Of a stretch of 42,844 nt of DNA, positions 17,818 to 29,162 are shown piece by piece. Within the stretch, counting starts at the first letter, position 1. Every line of letters starts with the position of its first letter. Source of the stretch: Pseudoxanthomonas suwonensis (lineage in GTDB: Bacteria > Pseudomonadota > Gammaproteobacteria > Xanthomonadales > Xanthomonadaceae); contig JAUNRQ010000018.1 of NCBI GenBank assembly GCA_030535605.1, positions 1 through 42,844 of the forward strand, written 5' to 3'. A program made the position numbers and the translations under genes. The notes below the pieces were generated by a model. The model ran no database searches. It was not told the origin of the DNA and was given only the letters and a program-made list of their open reading frames with translations.

Positions 17818-18275
17818 CGCTCCGCCCCCATCCAGGCAAGGAAGCGCGCACGAACATCGGCACGCAGCGCCGCCACCTGCGCGGCAGGCAAGTCCGGGCG
17901 ATACCCGCCCTCCACCAGCATGGCCACCTGCTCCGGCGACAGCGGCGGCACGTTGCGGCTGTCGGCAGCCAGCAGCGCGCGCCATCCGGCGGCGTCCAGG
18001 CGATCGGCCCCGACGTCGACCCGACGCGCGGCACGCCGCAGCAACTCGGACATCGCCGCCACCTGCGCGACCGGCGTGTCGGCGGTGGCCAGCGAGCGAT
18101 CGAACAGCGCCTCGAGCGTTCGACGATGACGGCGTCGGCGGAGCCAGCGTGTGCCCACGATCACGATGACCAGCACCAACGCCGCCAACAGCAACCACCA
18201 GCCGGGCGCCGGCGGCCACCACGCCGGTGCCGCGTGCAGATGGATGTCGCGCAAGGGCAGCGACGCAGCACTCAT
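17814..18275 (-). CDS. DUF4381-family membrane protein
   Basis: 153 residues. A short periplasmic N-terminus (RDIHLHAAPAWWPPAPGWW) leads into one transmembrane helix (LLLAALVLVIVIVGTRWL) with Arg-rich cytoplasmic flank RRRRHRR. A helical domain follows with [21 protein letters not shown] and PEQVAMLVEGGYRPDLP. This is the DUF4381 protein routinely found between DUF58 and VWA genes in MoxR clusters; function unknown. It overlaps both neighbours (ATGA with DUF58, GTGA with BatA). Confidence 0.82.
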   Translation of the reverse strand: MSAASLPLRDIHLHAAPAWWPPAPGWWLLLAALVLVIVIVGTRWLRRRRHRRTLEALFDRSLATADTPVAQVAAMSELLRRAARRVDVGADRLDAAGWRALLAADSRNVPPLSPEQVAMLVEGGYRPDLPAAQVAALRADVRARFLAWMGAER

Positions 18276-19186
18276 GCCGCCCGCACTCCACGTCCCGGCA
18301 GCCAGCCGTCACTGGGTGCGTCGCTGGCCAGTTCCTGGACCTCGATCCCGAGTGCCGGCAGTCGTTCAAGCGCCGCAAGCAGCGGCGCGCGGAAATGCTC
18401 CGCCCAACGGCGCCGATGGGCCTCGTCCGCCAAGTCGATCTCGACGCGCGCCGACGGCTCGTCGCTTCCGACCGTGAACGGCAGCCGTCGTGCGGGCGGA
18501 TGCTGCTCCAGCGGGTCGGTCAGCAGCAAAACCGTGACCGCGTTGTGCAACGCCAGCGCCGCCCAGCGCCGCGAAGGCACCGACTCGATGCTCGCCGGGT
18601 CAGCAAGCACCAGCAGGCGCGAACCCGGACGCAGCAGCCGCTGCGCATGATCCAGCGCGACGCTCAAGCCGGCATCCTCGTCGGGGGGCGCGGTGTACCA
18701 GCGAACCAGCGCGTCAAGGACACGCAATGCACCGCGAGGCCCGACGGCGGGCGTGACCGGCGGGTCGCGATGGCTGCCGCGCAGCGCTGCGATGCGATCG
18801 CCGTCACGCACGGCACGCCACGCCGCGACTGCACCGGCACGCGCAGCCTGCACCGACTTGAACCGCTGCCGGGTGCCGAAGTAAAGCGTGGCGGCGGTGT
18901 CCGCAACCACCAGACTCAGCCGCTCGCGCTCGGGCTGGAACAGCTTGGTGTGGGTGCGACCGGTCCGCGCCGTCAGTCGCCAATCGACATGGCGCACATC
19001 GTCGCCGTCAGCGTATTCGCGCGACTCCGCGTACTCCATGCCGCGACCCCGCAAGGGTGAGGCCGATTGCCCCGACTGGCCGTGCCAACCCCGCCGTGCC
19101 ACACCACGATCCAGCACCAGCGCGCGCAAACCCACGAGCTCGGACAGGCTCGGGGTGATGCCGGTTGTCGGAGAAGGTTCGGGCAT
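18272..19186 (-). CDS. DUF58-domain protein of the MoxR cluster
   Basis: 304 residues, soluble-looking. The DUF58 signature is clear: GRGMEYAESREYADGDDVRH followed by VDWRLTARTG and HTKLFQPERERLSLVVADT, with a VWA-like remainder. Members accompany MoxR ATPases and are thought to act in assembly or metal insertion; no biochemical role is established. The ATG at 19186 is preceded by the pyrimidine-rich (on this strand) heptamer repeat instead of a Shine-Dalgarno, which is unusual. Its stop overlaps the DUF4381 start. Confidence 0.88.
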   Translation of the reverse strand: MPEPSPTTGITPSLSELVGLRALVLDRGVARRGWHGQSGQSASPLRGRGMEYAESREYADGDDVRHVDWRLTARTGRTHTKLFQPERERLSLVVADTAATLYFGTRQRFKSVQAARAGAVAAWRAVRDGDRIAALRGSHRDPPVTPAVGPRGALRVLDALVRWYTAPPDEDAGLSVALDHAQRLLRPGSRLLVLADPASIESVPSRRWAALALHNAVTVLLLTDPLEQHPPARRLPFTVGSDEPSARVEIDLADEAHRRRWAEHFRAPLLAALERLPALGIEVQELASDAPSDGWLPGRGVRAA

Positions 19187-19190
19187 GGTG

Positions 19191-19246
19191 GTGAGGAGCG
19201 AGGAATGAGAAGTGAGAAGTGAGGACCGAGAAGTGAGGAGTGAGTG
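19191..19246. repeat. heptanucleotide tandem repeat, eight imperfect units
   Basis: On the plus strand the units are GTGAGGA, GCGAGGA, ATGAGAA, GTGAGAA, GTGAGGA, CCGAGAA, GTGAGGA and GTGAGTG: period seven, consensus GTGAGRA. The array ends five bases before the DUF58 start codon and fills the space where its ribosome-binding site would be. Similar tracts are, from memory, scattered in this bacterial family. Confidence 0.8.
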
Positions 19247-19336
19247 CGAGGTGTGGGGGGGTGGCGCGTGCCACGTCCGGGATATTCCCGTTGATCCTCA
19301 ACACTCCGGGGTCACCGCTCCACACTCGCCCCGCGC

Positions 19337-20329
<993 letters not shown>

Positions 20330-20402
20330 TCGGGATCCGGATGCGGCGTGGTGGCCGCCAGTTTGACCGATCCGGGATGAACAGGTTCCCGCCCCTCGGC
20401 CG

Positions 20403-20436
20403 AAAACGACGACGGCGCCGATTGGCGCCGTCGTCG
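20403..20436 (-). terminator. Rho-independent terminator of pilMNOPQ
   Basis: A 13-bp perfect stem (20407-20419 with 20424-20436, loop GATT) starts 19 bases after the pilQ stop and is followed on the minus strand by TTTT. Strong candidate. Confidence 0.85.
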
Positions 20437-20455
20437 GGTCGGCAGTCAGCGTCGA

Positions 20456-22486
20456 TCAGCGCTGCGCCACCTTGATCACCTTCGGGGTCACGAAGACGAG
20501 CAGTTCGGCCTTGTTGTTGCTGCGATTGCGGTTGCGGAACAGGTTGCCGATGACCGGGATATCGGCCAGGAACGGCACCTTCCTGAGTTCCTGCATGTTG
20601 CTGAACTCGTAGACACCACCCACGACCACGGTTTGTCCGTCCTCAACCAGAATCGCTGTTGTCACTCGCCGTGTAGAGATTCTCGGCACTTGACCCACGC
20701 CGGTATTCACGAACCCAGCAAGATCGTCCTTGAGGATGTCCATGGTCAAGAACACTCTCCCGTCGTTCGTGATGGTAGGCGTGACCTTGAGTTCCAGCAC
20801 GACGTCCTTGAATTCGACTTGTGGAAGTGCCTGTTGCCCACCCGCACCACCCGTCATCGTCAGATAGCCGATTTCCTCACCTTGCCTGATGACGGCTTCC
20901 CGCTGGTTGCTCGTGACAATCCGGGGGTTGGAGATGATCTCGCCCCGTCCTTCCGTCTGCATCGCCGACAGTTCTATATCCAACAGGTAACCGGCATTGA
21001 GGATCGACAGCGCCAGCGCGCCGGCGGAGTTCTGCACCAGCGCCTGCGGCAGGTTGCTCATCAGACCACGAGTAATGCTCGCGGCAACCGGCACAGGCGG
21101 TGTCGGCACCGGCCCCACGCGACCGCCAGCCACCCATGCGTTGACGGCATCGGCGTAGGAGCGCTGCAGTTCAGCATTCCTGCGTGAAGCATCTGCGTCC
21201 GAGTTGCGGTTCGCGCTGTTGGCACTCAAATCACCGCTGAAATAGGCGTTGTCCTTGTTGCCGCTGATGCCGAACTTGGATCCCAACTCGCGCGCGAAAT
21301 TCTCGTTGGCAATGACGATCCGACTTTCGATGACCACTTGGTCCACGGGCTTGTCCAGCATATGAACCAAGCGTTTGATCTCGTCCATGCGCCCCGGGAT
21401 GTCAATCACCAGCAGCGTGTTGGTGCGACGGTCGGCGCTGATGCTGCCCCTAGGAGACAGAAACCCGCGATTCAACTGCTCAATGCCACTTCCGGAACCG
21501 CTGCGGCTCTGGGAAGTGTTGCTCTTGGCATCCTCGGTCATCAGCCGCGCCAGGTCCTCGGCGTTGGCGTAGTTGATCGGGATGTACTCGGTGACCAGCT
21601 CGGCGCGGTTCTCGAGGTTGATGCGGGCGTCTTCCTTGGCCTGTTCGAATGCGGCGATCTCGCTTTGCGGGGCCACCCAGACCACGTTGCCGCTGCGACG
21701 CTTGTCCAGCGACTTGGCCTGCAACACGATGTCCAGCGCCTGGTCCCACGGCACGTTGACCAGCCGCAGGGTGACGTTGCCCTGCACGGTGTCCGAAGCG
21801 ACGATGTTGAGGTTGGATTCTTCGGCGATCAGCTGCAGGACGGTGCGCACCGGCACGTCCTGGAAGTTGAAGGTCACCGGCCGGCCGCGATAGCCGGTGC
21901 CGGTGGCGGCCTGCGCGGTCGCGGTGGTCGCCGCGGCAGCACCGGCGGCACGCGTCGCCGTGGCGGCGCGCGGAACCACTTCGATGATGTAGTCGCGTCC
22001 GGTCTGATAGGCCATCGTCTCGAAGTTGCCTTGGTTGGCAAGCACCAGACGCGCGCCGTTGCCGCTGCGGGCAGGGTCGATTCGCTGTACCGGGGTGGCG
22101 AAATCCACCACGTTCAGCGAGCGCTGCAATTGCGCCGGCAGTTCGGCGTTGGCGATGTCGACCACCACCTGGTTGCCCTGCGTGCGCATGTCCGGCATGG
22201 CACCGTCGCCACTGAAGCGCAGCACCAGCTTGCCGGCACCACCCTCGCCGCGCTGGAAGTCGATGTTGTCGATGCGCACGGCGCCGGGCACTTGGCGTGC
22301 CGGATCGGCTGCCACCAGCTGCGCCGTGGCGGCTGCGGCCGGCACCATGGCCGGTCGTTCCTGCGTTTCGCCGGCATGCACCGAGCCGAGGGCAGCCAAC
22401 AGTCCAGCCGCAAGGCCGGCGATACCCGTGCGGAACGGCCGCGGGCCACGCGCCGGCCGCTGGCCGATTGCGATGTCAATGGTCAT
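20456..22486 (-). CDS. pilQ: type IV pilus secretin PilQ
   Basis: 676 residues; forms the outer-membrane pore for the pilus. In order: signal region (to about 40, ending SVHAG), one AMIN-like domain binding peptidoglycan (about 68-165), an N0/secretin-N segment (GRPVTFNFQDVPVRTVLQLIAEE), a NolW-type segment (TEYIPINYANAEDLARLM), then the secretin core (GYLLDIELSAMQTEGRGEIIS, RQGEEIGYL, VLELKVTPTI, TTAILVEDGQTVVVGGVY and the final RNRNRSNNKAELLVFVTPKVI). The start at 22486 has GAGGGA upstream; ATG 22504, overlapping the pilP stop, is possible. Residues about 319-616 have lower G+C and different wobble use than the rest. Last gene of the operon. Confidence 0.95.
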   Translation of the reverse strand: MTIDIAIGQRPARGPRPFRTGIAGLAAGLLAALGSVHAGETQERPAMVPAAAATAQLVAADPARQVPGAVRIDNIDFQRGEGGAGKLVLRFSGDGAMPDMRTQGNQVVVDIANAELPAQLQRSLNVVDFATPVQRIDPARSGNGARLVLANQGNFETMAYQTGRDYIIEVVPRAATATRAAGAAAATTATAQAATGTGYRGRPVTFNFQDVPVRTVLQLIAEESNLNIVASDTVQGNVTLRLVNVPWDQALDIVLQAKSLDKRRSGNVVWVAPQSEIAAFEQAKEDARINLENRAELVTEYIPINYANAEDLARLMTEDAKSNTSQSRSGSGSGIEQLNRGFLSPRGSISADRRTNTLLVIDIPGRMDEIKRLVHMLDKPVDQVVIESRIVIANENFARELGSKFGISGNKDNAYFSGDLSANSANRNSDADASRRNAELQRSYADAVNAWVAGGRVGPVPTPPVPVAASITRGLMSNLPQALVQNSAGALALSILNAGYLLDIELSAMQTEGRGEIISNPRIVTSNQREAVIRQGEEIGYLTMTGGAGGQQALPQVEFKDVVLELKVTPTITNDGRVFLTMDILKDDLAGFVNTGVGQVPRISTRRVTTAILVEDGQTVVVGGVYEFSNMQELRKVPFLADIPVIGNLFRNRNRSNNKAELLVFVTPKVIKVAQR

Positions 22487-22500
22487 TGTCGTTTCCCTCG

Positions 22501-23040
22501 TCATTGATCTTTCAGTGCAACCGAAGCCTGCCGCTCGAGCCATCCGCCGGCGCCATCCGGCACCAGCTCGACCAGCTCGATCCGGTCCTCGTGCACGGCC
22601 ACCACGCGGCCGTCGCTCTGTCCCATGTAGGCGCCGCGGCGCACGCGGTACGTGACCTTGTCCGGTGCCATCACCAGACCGACCACGCCACTGCCGGCAC
22701 CCAGGGTGCCGACCATCACCAGGCTGTCCAGCGGGTACTGCTCCAGGGTCTGGCGCGGACGATCGGCATCCGGACGCGGCCCGCTGCCACCGGCGCTGCC
22801 GAAGCTGGCGCTGAACGGATCGCGCATGCCTTGGGCGGCGTACTCGAACGTCTCGAACTGCTGCATGACCGGCAGCGGCTCCAGCGCAGGCGCCGGCCGA
22901 CCCTTGACCTCGGCCACCCACGACTGCAGGTTCGACGGATCGTTGGACGAACGGGTCACGCTGCGCCCGCAGGCGACCAGCGCCAGCACCAGCATGGCCG
23001 CCAGCACCACGCGCGCGGGCACGGAGTGGAAACGGCTCAT
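22501..23040 (-). CDS. pilP: type IV pilus inner-membrane lipoprotein PilP
   Basis: 179 residues. Lipoprotein signal (VVLAAMLVLALVAC, lipobox LVAC), an unstructured linker with the RDPF motif (GMRDPFSASF) that contacts PilNO, then the small HR-type beta domain (about 97-175, YPLDSLVMVGTLG, VTYRVRRGAYMG). PilP links the inner-membrane PilMNO complex with the secretin. It overlaps pilO by ATGA and sits 14 bases before the chosen pilQ start. Confidence 0.94.
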   Translation of the reverse strand: MSRFHSVPARVVLAAMLVLALVACGRSVTRSSNDPSNLQSWVAEVKGRPAPALEPLPVMQQFETFEYAAQGMRDPFSASFGSAGGSGPRPDADRPRQTLEQYPLDSLVMVGTLGAGSGVVGLVMAPDKVTYRVRRGAYMGQSDGRVVAVHEDRIELVELVPDGAGGWLERQASVALKDQ

Positions 23041-23696
23041 TGGCCACCTCCGGTGGCTTCGGCTTCGGCCTGCATGGCGGCGACCTCGTCTTCGTCCAGG
23101 TATCGGTAGGTACGCACGGTGCCGGCCAGCTCCAACGGGCCGTTGCTGCGGATGCCTTCCTGTCTGTTCTTCGGCTGCAGTCCGATGTCATGCATGGTCA
23201 GGATGACGACGCGCGGCAGGGAGGCGACACCACTGACGAAGGCACCGAACTGGTGATAGGTTCCGACCATGCGCAACTGGATGGGCTTCTCGGCGTAGAA
23301 CTCCTTGAGGTTCTCCGGACCCGGCTGGAACAGTTCGATCGCCAGGCCGGTGGCAAGCGCGGTCTGCGAGATGTCGACGATCAGGTCCGGCATCTCCGTC
23401 TTGCTCGGCAACTGCCGCAGCATCTGCTGCAACTGCTGCTCCATCTGCGCCAGCTGCAACTTCAGCGGCTCCAGGTTGGATGCCTTGCCCTGCTTGTCCT
23501 CGAACTCCTGGCGCAACTGGGCTTCTTCACGCTCCAGTTGCTGCAGGGTTTCGTTCTTCGGGCGCACGAACAACCACCATGACAGGCCGACGATCAACAG
23601 GCCCAGGACCACGCACAGGCCGATCTTGTAGTTGCGCGGCCAGGCGCCGATGTTGTTGTGATCCAGCTCCCGCAGCGACACCTTGCGCTTGCTCAT
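23037..23696 (-). CDS. pilO: type IV pilus assembly protein PilO
   Basis: 219 residues. A cytoplasmic N-terminus (LRELDHNNIGAWPRNYKIG), one transmembrane helix (LCVVLGLLIVGLSWWLFV), a coiled coil (about 45-100, QLEREEAQLRQEFEDKQ and LAQMEQQLQQMLRQLP) and a periplasmic ferredoxin-like domain containing YHQFGAFVSGVASLPRVVIL. It heterodimerises with PilN and aligns the pilus machinery. Overlaps pilN and pilP by ATGA. Confidence 0.94.
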   Translation of the reverse strand: MSKRKVSLRELDHNNIGAWPRNYKIGLCVVLGLLIVGLSWWLFVRPKNETLQQLEREEAQLRQEFEDKQGKASNLEPLKLQLAQMEQQLQQMLRQLPSKTEMPDLIVDISQTALATGLAIELFQPGPENLKEFYAEKPIQLRMVGTYHQFGAFVSGVASLPRVVILTMHDIGLQPKNRQEGIRSNGPLELAGTVRTYRYLDEDEVAAMQAEAEATGGGQ

Positions 23697-24480
23697 GCCT
23701 GTGCTCCTGTCTGCGGAACCGCCGCGTCATCGCCATGGCCGTCCTGTTCTGCGGCTGGCTCGGACGGCGGCTCGGCGGGTGGCTGTACCGTCGCGGCCGG
23801 CGCTGCCGGCGCGGCTGCTTCGACGGCCGGCGTGGCCGGTGCGCCGTCCACGGCGTCGGCGTTCTCGGCAGCGCTGTCCGCGGCGTCACCGGCGTCCGCT
23901 GCCGGCATGCCATCCACCGGCGCTTCCGCACCTTCGCCGTTCGGATTGGCCAGCGTGACCACCAGGTTGAACACGTAAGGCAGCCCGGCCTCGCCGCTGC
24001 GTGCCTCGATGATCGACAGATCCGGGCGGGTCATCCAGCCGGAACTTTCGAGGTTGCGCATGTAGGTGCTGACCCGCGCATTGGACTGCGAACGACCTTC
24101 CAGCGTCAGCCGCTGGTTGTCCTGCTTGATCGAGGTCAGCACGACGCCCTCGGGAATGGTGCGTACCAGCGAATCGAACAGGTGCACCATCTGCGAGCGG
24201 TTGGCCTGGAGTTCCTCGATGACTTCCTTGCGCGCCAGCAGGCGCGCACGCTGGCGGTCCAGCTCGTCGATTTCCTTGATCTGCTTGTCGACTTCGGTGA
24301 TCTGGTCGCGCAGGTAGCCATTGCGCTCCTGCTGGCCACTGACCAGGCCGTTGAAGTACATGACGATCAGCAACGACGCCAGCGCGGCCCCCAGGGCGGA
24401 GGCGCCGAGCATCGTGACAAAGGCTTTCTGGCGCTGCTTGCGGCGCTCTTCGCGCCACGGAAGAAGATTGATCCGGACCA

Positions 24481-24481
<1 letters not shown>
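23693..24481 (-). CDS. pilN: type IV pilus assembly protein PilN
   Basis: 262 residues from ATG 24481, which shares a base with the pilM stop (TGATG). It begins MVRINLLPWREERRKQ, the conserved INLLPWR peptide that binds PilM. A transmembrane helix (about 25-45), a coiled coil (YLRDQITEVDKQIKEIDEL) and a periplasmic core (LTSIKQDNQRLTLEGRSQS) follow. The C-terminal 70 residues are a low-complexity Ala/Pro/Glu tail longer than in Pseudomonas; I infer it is disordered. The frame upstream to 24658 is pilM antiparallel filler and was dropped. Confidence 0.94.
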
Positions 24482-25619
<1,138 letters not shown>

Positions 25620-25716
25620 CCTTTGCGATGCAACGCCGATGGTCCGTCGGCCGGGGAGGATGCCACGATCAGCGGCAAACAGGAACACCCCCCACCGGTC
25701 GCGACCGCCGCCACCT

Positions 25717-25722
25717 TATACT
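25717..25722 (+). promoter_or_regulatory. candidate -10 box for mrcA
   Basis: TATACT (5/6 to TATAAT), 26 bases before the mrcA ATG in an otherwise very GC-rich tract. No clear -35 box is visible. Confidence 0.35.
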
Positions 25723-25748
25723 TGCCCGGCCCCCGCAACCGACTGTCG

Positions 25749-28262
25749 ATGAGCGCCTCGATGACCCGATTCCGCCGATTCCTGCGCTGGACCCTGCTTG
25801 GCCTGGCCGGCCTCGTCGTGCTCGGCGTGCTGGGTGCCGGAGCGCTCTACGTGGCGGTGTCATCGCGGCTGCCGGACGTGCAGACGCTGCGCGACATCCA
25901 GCTGCAGGAGCCGATGTACGTGTATGCGCAGGACGGCCGGCTGATGGCGTTGTTCGGGGAAATGCGCCGCTACCCGGTGCGCATCGAAGAGGTGCCCGAA
26001 CAACTGAAGCAGGCATTCATGGCGATCGAGGATGCGCGCTTCTACGAGCACGAGGGTGTCGATTACAAGGGTGTGGCGCGCGCCATCTGGCTGCTGGCCA
26101 CCACCTCCGACAAGCGCGTCCCCGGTGGATCGACCATCACCCAGCAGGTCGCCCGCCAGTTCTTCCTCAGTTCCGAATACAGCTACACGCGCAAGTTCGC
26201 CGAGATGCTGCTGGCGATCAAGATGGAGCGCCACCTCACCAAGGAAGAGATCTTCGAGCTGTACCTCAACAAGAGCTTCTTCGGCAACCGTTCCTACGGC
26301 GTCGCCGCGGCCGCGGAGTTCTACTACGGCAAGACCCTCGACCAGCTGGACCTGGATGAAATGGTCTCGCTGGCCTCGATCCCGAAGTTCCCCTCCTCCG
26401 GCAATCCGATCTCCAACCCGGAGCGCGCCCGCGAGCGTCGCGACTACGGCCTGGACCGCATGGCCGAACTGGGAATGATCAGCGCCGCCGAAGCGCGGGC
26501 GGCGCAGTCGGTGGCCATGCATGCGCGTCCGCATGAGCGGCCCATCGAGGTGTACGCGCCCTATGTCGCCGAGATGGTGCGCCAGGAAATGGAGGCGCGT
26601 TACGGCGGCGACGTGTTGACCAAGGGCTATCGGGTCACCACCACCATCCAGCCGCAACTGCAGGCCGGTGCGGAAAAGGCACTGCGTGACGGCCTGATGC
26701 TGTACGACCGCCGCCACGGCTGGCATGGCGTGGAACAGACGCACGAACTGGCCGCCGACGAAGACGCTGCCACCGTTGCCACCCGCATTCGCCAGGTGCC
26801 GGCGCAGTCCGGCATGCTGCCGGCAGTGGTGCTGTCTGCCGAAGGCGGCCGCGCGCAGGTGGTGCTGGCCGATGGACAGACGGTGTCGCTGGATGCCGCC
26901 AGCACGCGCTGGACCAACCGCTCGCCCGGTGCCCTGCTCAAGCGCGGCAACCAGATCCGTGTAGTCCGGCAACAAGCCGAAGGTGATGACGGGGCCGTGA
27001 GTTGGCGGGTCAGCCAATTGCCGCGCGCGCAGGCGGCGATCGTCTCGCTGGACTCCAGCACTGGTGCGTTGCAGGCGCTGGTGGGCGGCTTCAGTTTCGC
27101 CGGCAACGAGTTCAACCGCGCCACCCAGGCGCGCCGCCAGCCAGGCTCCAGCTTCAAGCCGTTCGTGTACGCAGCCGGTTTCGAACGTGGCTACAACCCG
27201 GCCTCCATCGTGCTGGACGCGCCGGTGGTGTTCACCGACCGTCGCGGCCGCAGTTGGCGCCCGCAAAACGACGGCGGCGGTTTCTCCGGACCGATGCGCT
27301 TGCGCGAGGCGCTGGTGCGCTCGAAGAACCTGGTGTCGGTACGCCTGCTGGATGCGATCGGCGTGGACTACGCGCGCCGCTACATCAGCCATTTCGGCAT
27401 CGATGAAGCGTTGATTCCGCCGAACCTGTCGATGTCGCTGGGCACCGCGTCGATTCCGCCCATGGCCGTGGCGAGGGGCTACGCCGCGTTCTCCAATGGC
27501 GGCTTCCGGATCGACCCGTGGTTCATCGACGAGGTCCGCGACCGCGACGGCAAGGTCGTGTTCAAGGCCAACCCGCCGACCGCCTGCAAGGGCTGCGGCA
27601 TCGCCGCGCGACCGGCGCAGGGCGACAGCCAGCAAGGCGGCGGGCAGGCGGGCGTGGTCGCCGGCTTCAACCTCGGCCCTGCCGAAGCTGCAGCGGCACC
27701 ATCTTCCGACGATCCGAGCGACACCTCCCGTGCGGCGCCACGCCCCAGCCTGCCGGAAGGTGCCGTGGTGGCACCGCGCGCGATCGACGAGCGCGTCGCC
27801 TACCAACTGGTGTCGATGATGCGCGACGTGGTCAATCGCGGCACCGGCACTGCGGCGAAAGTGCTCAAGCGCGAGGACGTCGGCGGCAAGACCGGTTCGA
27901 CCAACGACTACCGCGACGCCTGGTTCGCCGGCTTCGGCGGGCCTTACACGACCGTGGTGTGGGTCGGTCGCGACGACTTCAGCTCGCTGGGCCGTGGCGA
28001 ATACGGTGGCCGGGCCGCCCTGCCGATCTGGATCGACTACATGCGCGTGGCGCTGGAAGACCAGCCGCTGGCCGACAACGAGCCGCCGGAGGGCATGGTC
28101 AAGGTCGCGGTCAGCGCCAGCGGCCAGTTGCTGCCCGGCAGCAGCGGTGGCCTGACCGAATGGGTCAAGGCCGAGGATCTGGAGCGGATGGAAAGCTATG
28201 TCGACTACGGCGAGCAGGACGAGGTCTACACGCCGACGGAAGAATCGTTCGAGATCTTCTGA
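25749..28262 (+). CDS. mrcA: penicillin-binding protein 1A, bifunctional peptidoglycan synthase
   Basis: 837 residues, class A PBP. N-terminal transmembrane anchor (about 11-37), then glycosyltransferase domain with catalytic E94 ([15 protein letters not shown]), [16 protein letters not shown] and [15 protein letters not shown]. An OB-like insert (about 320-420) is followed by the transpeptidase: S467-S-F-K470 active site ([10 protein letters not shown]), S525-K-N motif and K714-T-G-S motif. Between the last two lies a variable stretch (about 611-672) with CKGC and a Gly/Ala/Pro-rich linker, a species-variable loop. It polymerises and crosslinks peptidoglycan in the inner membrane facing the periplasm. 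ATG 25749 is chosen; ATG 25761 is an alternative and the open frame further upstream is unlikely. Confidence 0.95.
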   Translation: MSASMTRFRRFLRWTLLGLAGLVVLGVLGAGALYVAVSSRLPDVQTLRDIQLQEPMYVYAQDGRLMALFGEMRRYPVRIEEVPEQLKQAFMAIEDARFYEHEGVDYKGVARAIWLLATTSDKRVPGGSTITQQVARQFFLSSEYSYTRKFAEMLLAIKMERHLTKEEIFELYLNKSFFGNRSYGVAAAAEFYYGKTLDQLDLDEMVSLASIPKFPSSGNPISNPERARERRDYGLDRMAELGMISAAEARAAQSVAMHARPHERPIEVYAPYVAEMVRQEMEARYGGDVLTKGYRVTTTIQPQLQAGAEKALRDGLMLYDRRHGWHGVEQTHELAADEDAATVATRIRQVPAQSGMLPAVVLSAEGGRAQVVLADGQTVSLDAASTRWTNRSPGALLKRGNQIRVVRQQAEGDDGAVSWRVSQLPRAQAAIVSLDSSTGALQALVGGFSFAGNEFNRATQARRQPGSSFKPFVYAAGFERGYNPASIVLDAPVVFTDRRGRSWRPQNDGGGFSGPMRLREALVRSKNLVSVRLLDAIGVDYARRYISHFGIDEALIPPNLSMSLGTASIPPMAVARGYAAFSNGGFRIDPWFIDEVRDRDGKVVFKANPPTACKGCGIAARPAQGDSQQGGGQAGVVAGFNLGPAEAAAAPSSDDPSDTSRAAPRPSLPEGAVVAPRAIDERVAYQLVSMMRDVVNRGTGTAAKVLKREDVGGKTGSTNDYRDAWFAGFGGPYTTVVWVGRDDFSSLGRGEYGGRAALPIWIDYMRVALEDQPLADNEPPEGMVKVAVSASGQLLPGSSGGLTEWVKAEDLERMESYVDYGEQDEVYTPTEESFEIF

Positions 28263-28272
28263 GGACGCACGC

Positions 28273-28289
28273 CCGGACGCGTCGTCCGG
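28273..28289 (+). terminator. possible hairpin terminator of mrcA
   Basis: CCGGACG (28273-28279) pairs with CGTCCGG (28283-28289) over a three-base loop, 10 bases after the stop. No T tract. Confidence 0.3.
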
Positions 28290-28403
28290 CGTCTGCCGGG
28301 CACCCATCGGTCGCGGGCGACTCTGAACCGCCCGTGGCGTTGACGTGGCGCCTGCACGCGAACCGGGTAAAGTGACTGCCGGGTCCGACGCAGGAGACAG
28401 GCC

Positions 28404-29090
28404 ATGGCCACGTCACGTCAGCATGCGCATCAGCAGGCAGTGACCCGTACCCGCGAACGCCGCCACCGCCTGGCCAATGAAGCCGCGCGGCTGATGGCCG
28501 AAAGCGGGATTCGCGACTATCGGCTGGCCAAGCGCAAGGCCGCGCAACGCTTGGGCATCCACGACGACGCCTCGCTGCCGCGCAACCGCGAGATCGAGGA
28601 TGCCCTGCGCCAGTACCACCGGCTGTTCGGTGACGGCGCAGCACAGGCTTCGCGCCTGCAGCAGCAGCGCGAGGCGGCACTGCGCGCGCTGGAGTTCTTC
28701 GCACCGTTCCAGCCGCGACTGATCGGCGCCGCACTCGAGGGACATGTCGATGCCCACAGCGCGGTCTGCCTGCACCTGCACAGCGACGATCCGCAGCAGG
28801 TGGCCGCGTTCCTGCAGGAACATCGCATTCCTGCCGAATCGAGCATGCGCCGGCTGCGCCTGGATCGCAGTCGCCAGCGGGATGTGGACGTGTGGCTGTT
28901 CAGCGCCGAGGAATGCGCCTTCGACCTGACCGTGCTGCCGCTGGCGGCATTGCGGCAAGCGCCGCTTTCGTCAGTGGACGAGCGTCCGATGGCGCGTGCC
29001 TCGGCCGCGCAGTTGCGGCATTTGCTGGGAGCCGGGACGGACCTCGCCGACGAGGACGGCCTTCCACCGATCCCGCCGCCGCGACGTTGA
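28404..29090 (+). CDS. conserved protein of unknown function, possible nucleotidyltransferase-like fold
   Basis: 228 residues, soluble, with AGGAGA ribosome site before the ATG. The N-terminal half is helical and basic (RRHRLANEAARLMAESGIRD, YRLAKRKAAQRLG, LPRNREIEDALRQYHRLFG). The C-terminal half looks alpha/beta: PFQPRLIGAALEGHVDAHSA, VCLHLHSDDPQQVAAFLQEH, then DVDVWLFSAEECAFDLTVLP and a Pro-rich end. I recall similar proteins across beta- and gammaproteobacteria, sometimes misnamed as UDP-N-acetylmuramate-alanine ligase. The G-x-x-L-E-G segment resembles the start of a nucleotidyltransferase domain, but the catalytic aspartate pair is not clear. No function is assigned. It stands alone, convergent with gltA. 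Confidence 0.75.
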   Translation: MATSRQHAHQQAVTRTRERRHRLANEAARLMAESGIRDYRLAKRKAAQRLGIHDDASLPRNREIEDALRQYHRLFGDGAAQASRLQQQREAALRALEFFAPFQPRLIGAALEGHVDAHSAVCLHLHSDDPQQVAAFLQEHRIPAESSMRRLRLDRSRQRDVDVWLFSAEECAFDLTVLPLAALRQAPLSSVDERPMARASAAQLRHLLGAGTDLADEDGLPPIPPPRR

Positions 29091-29107
29091 CGTCGAACCC
29101 CGCGCAA

Positions 29108-29134
29108 GACGCCCCCCAAAAACTGCGGGGCGTC
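29108..29134. terminator. hairpin between convergent genes (28404 gene and gltA)
   Basis: GACGCCCC (29108-29115) pairs with GGGGCGTC (29127-29134) around an A-rich loop, 17 bases beyond the plus-strand stop and 28 bases beyond the gltA stop. It could serve both directions; T tracts are weak. Confidence 0.4.
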
Positions 29135-29162
29135 AGGTGGTGCCGTGCACGGGGCAAGCGGC

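Noticed and set aside
17818-18378. Upstream extension of the BatA frame
   Set aside because: It overlaps DUF4381 and DUF58 in another frame; the GTG at 17817 overlapping the DUF4381 stop is the natural start.
22487-23191. Upstream extension of pilQ through pilP
   Set aside because: The extension is out of frame with pilP and compositionally a shadow; the secretin signal region begins at 22486.
25860-28307. A minus-strand open frame of 815 codons opposite mrcA
   Set aside because: Same shadow effect; PBP1A on the plus strand carries all catalytic motifs.
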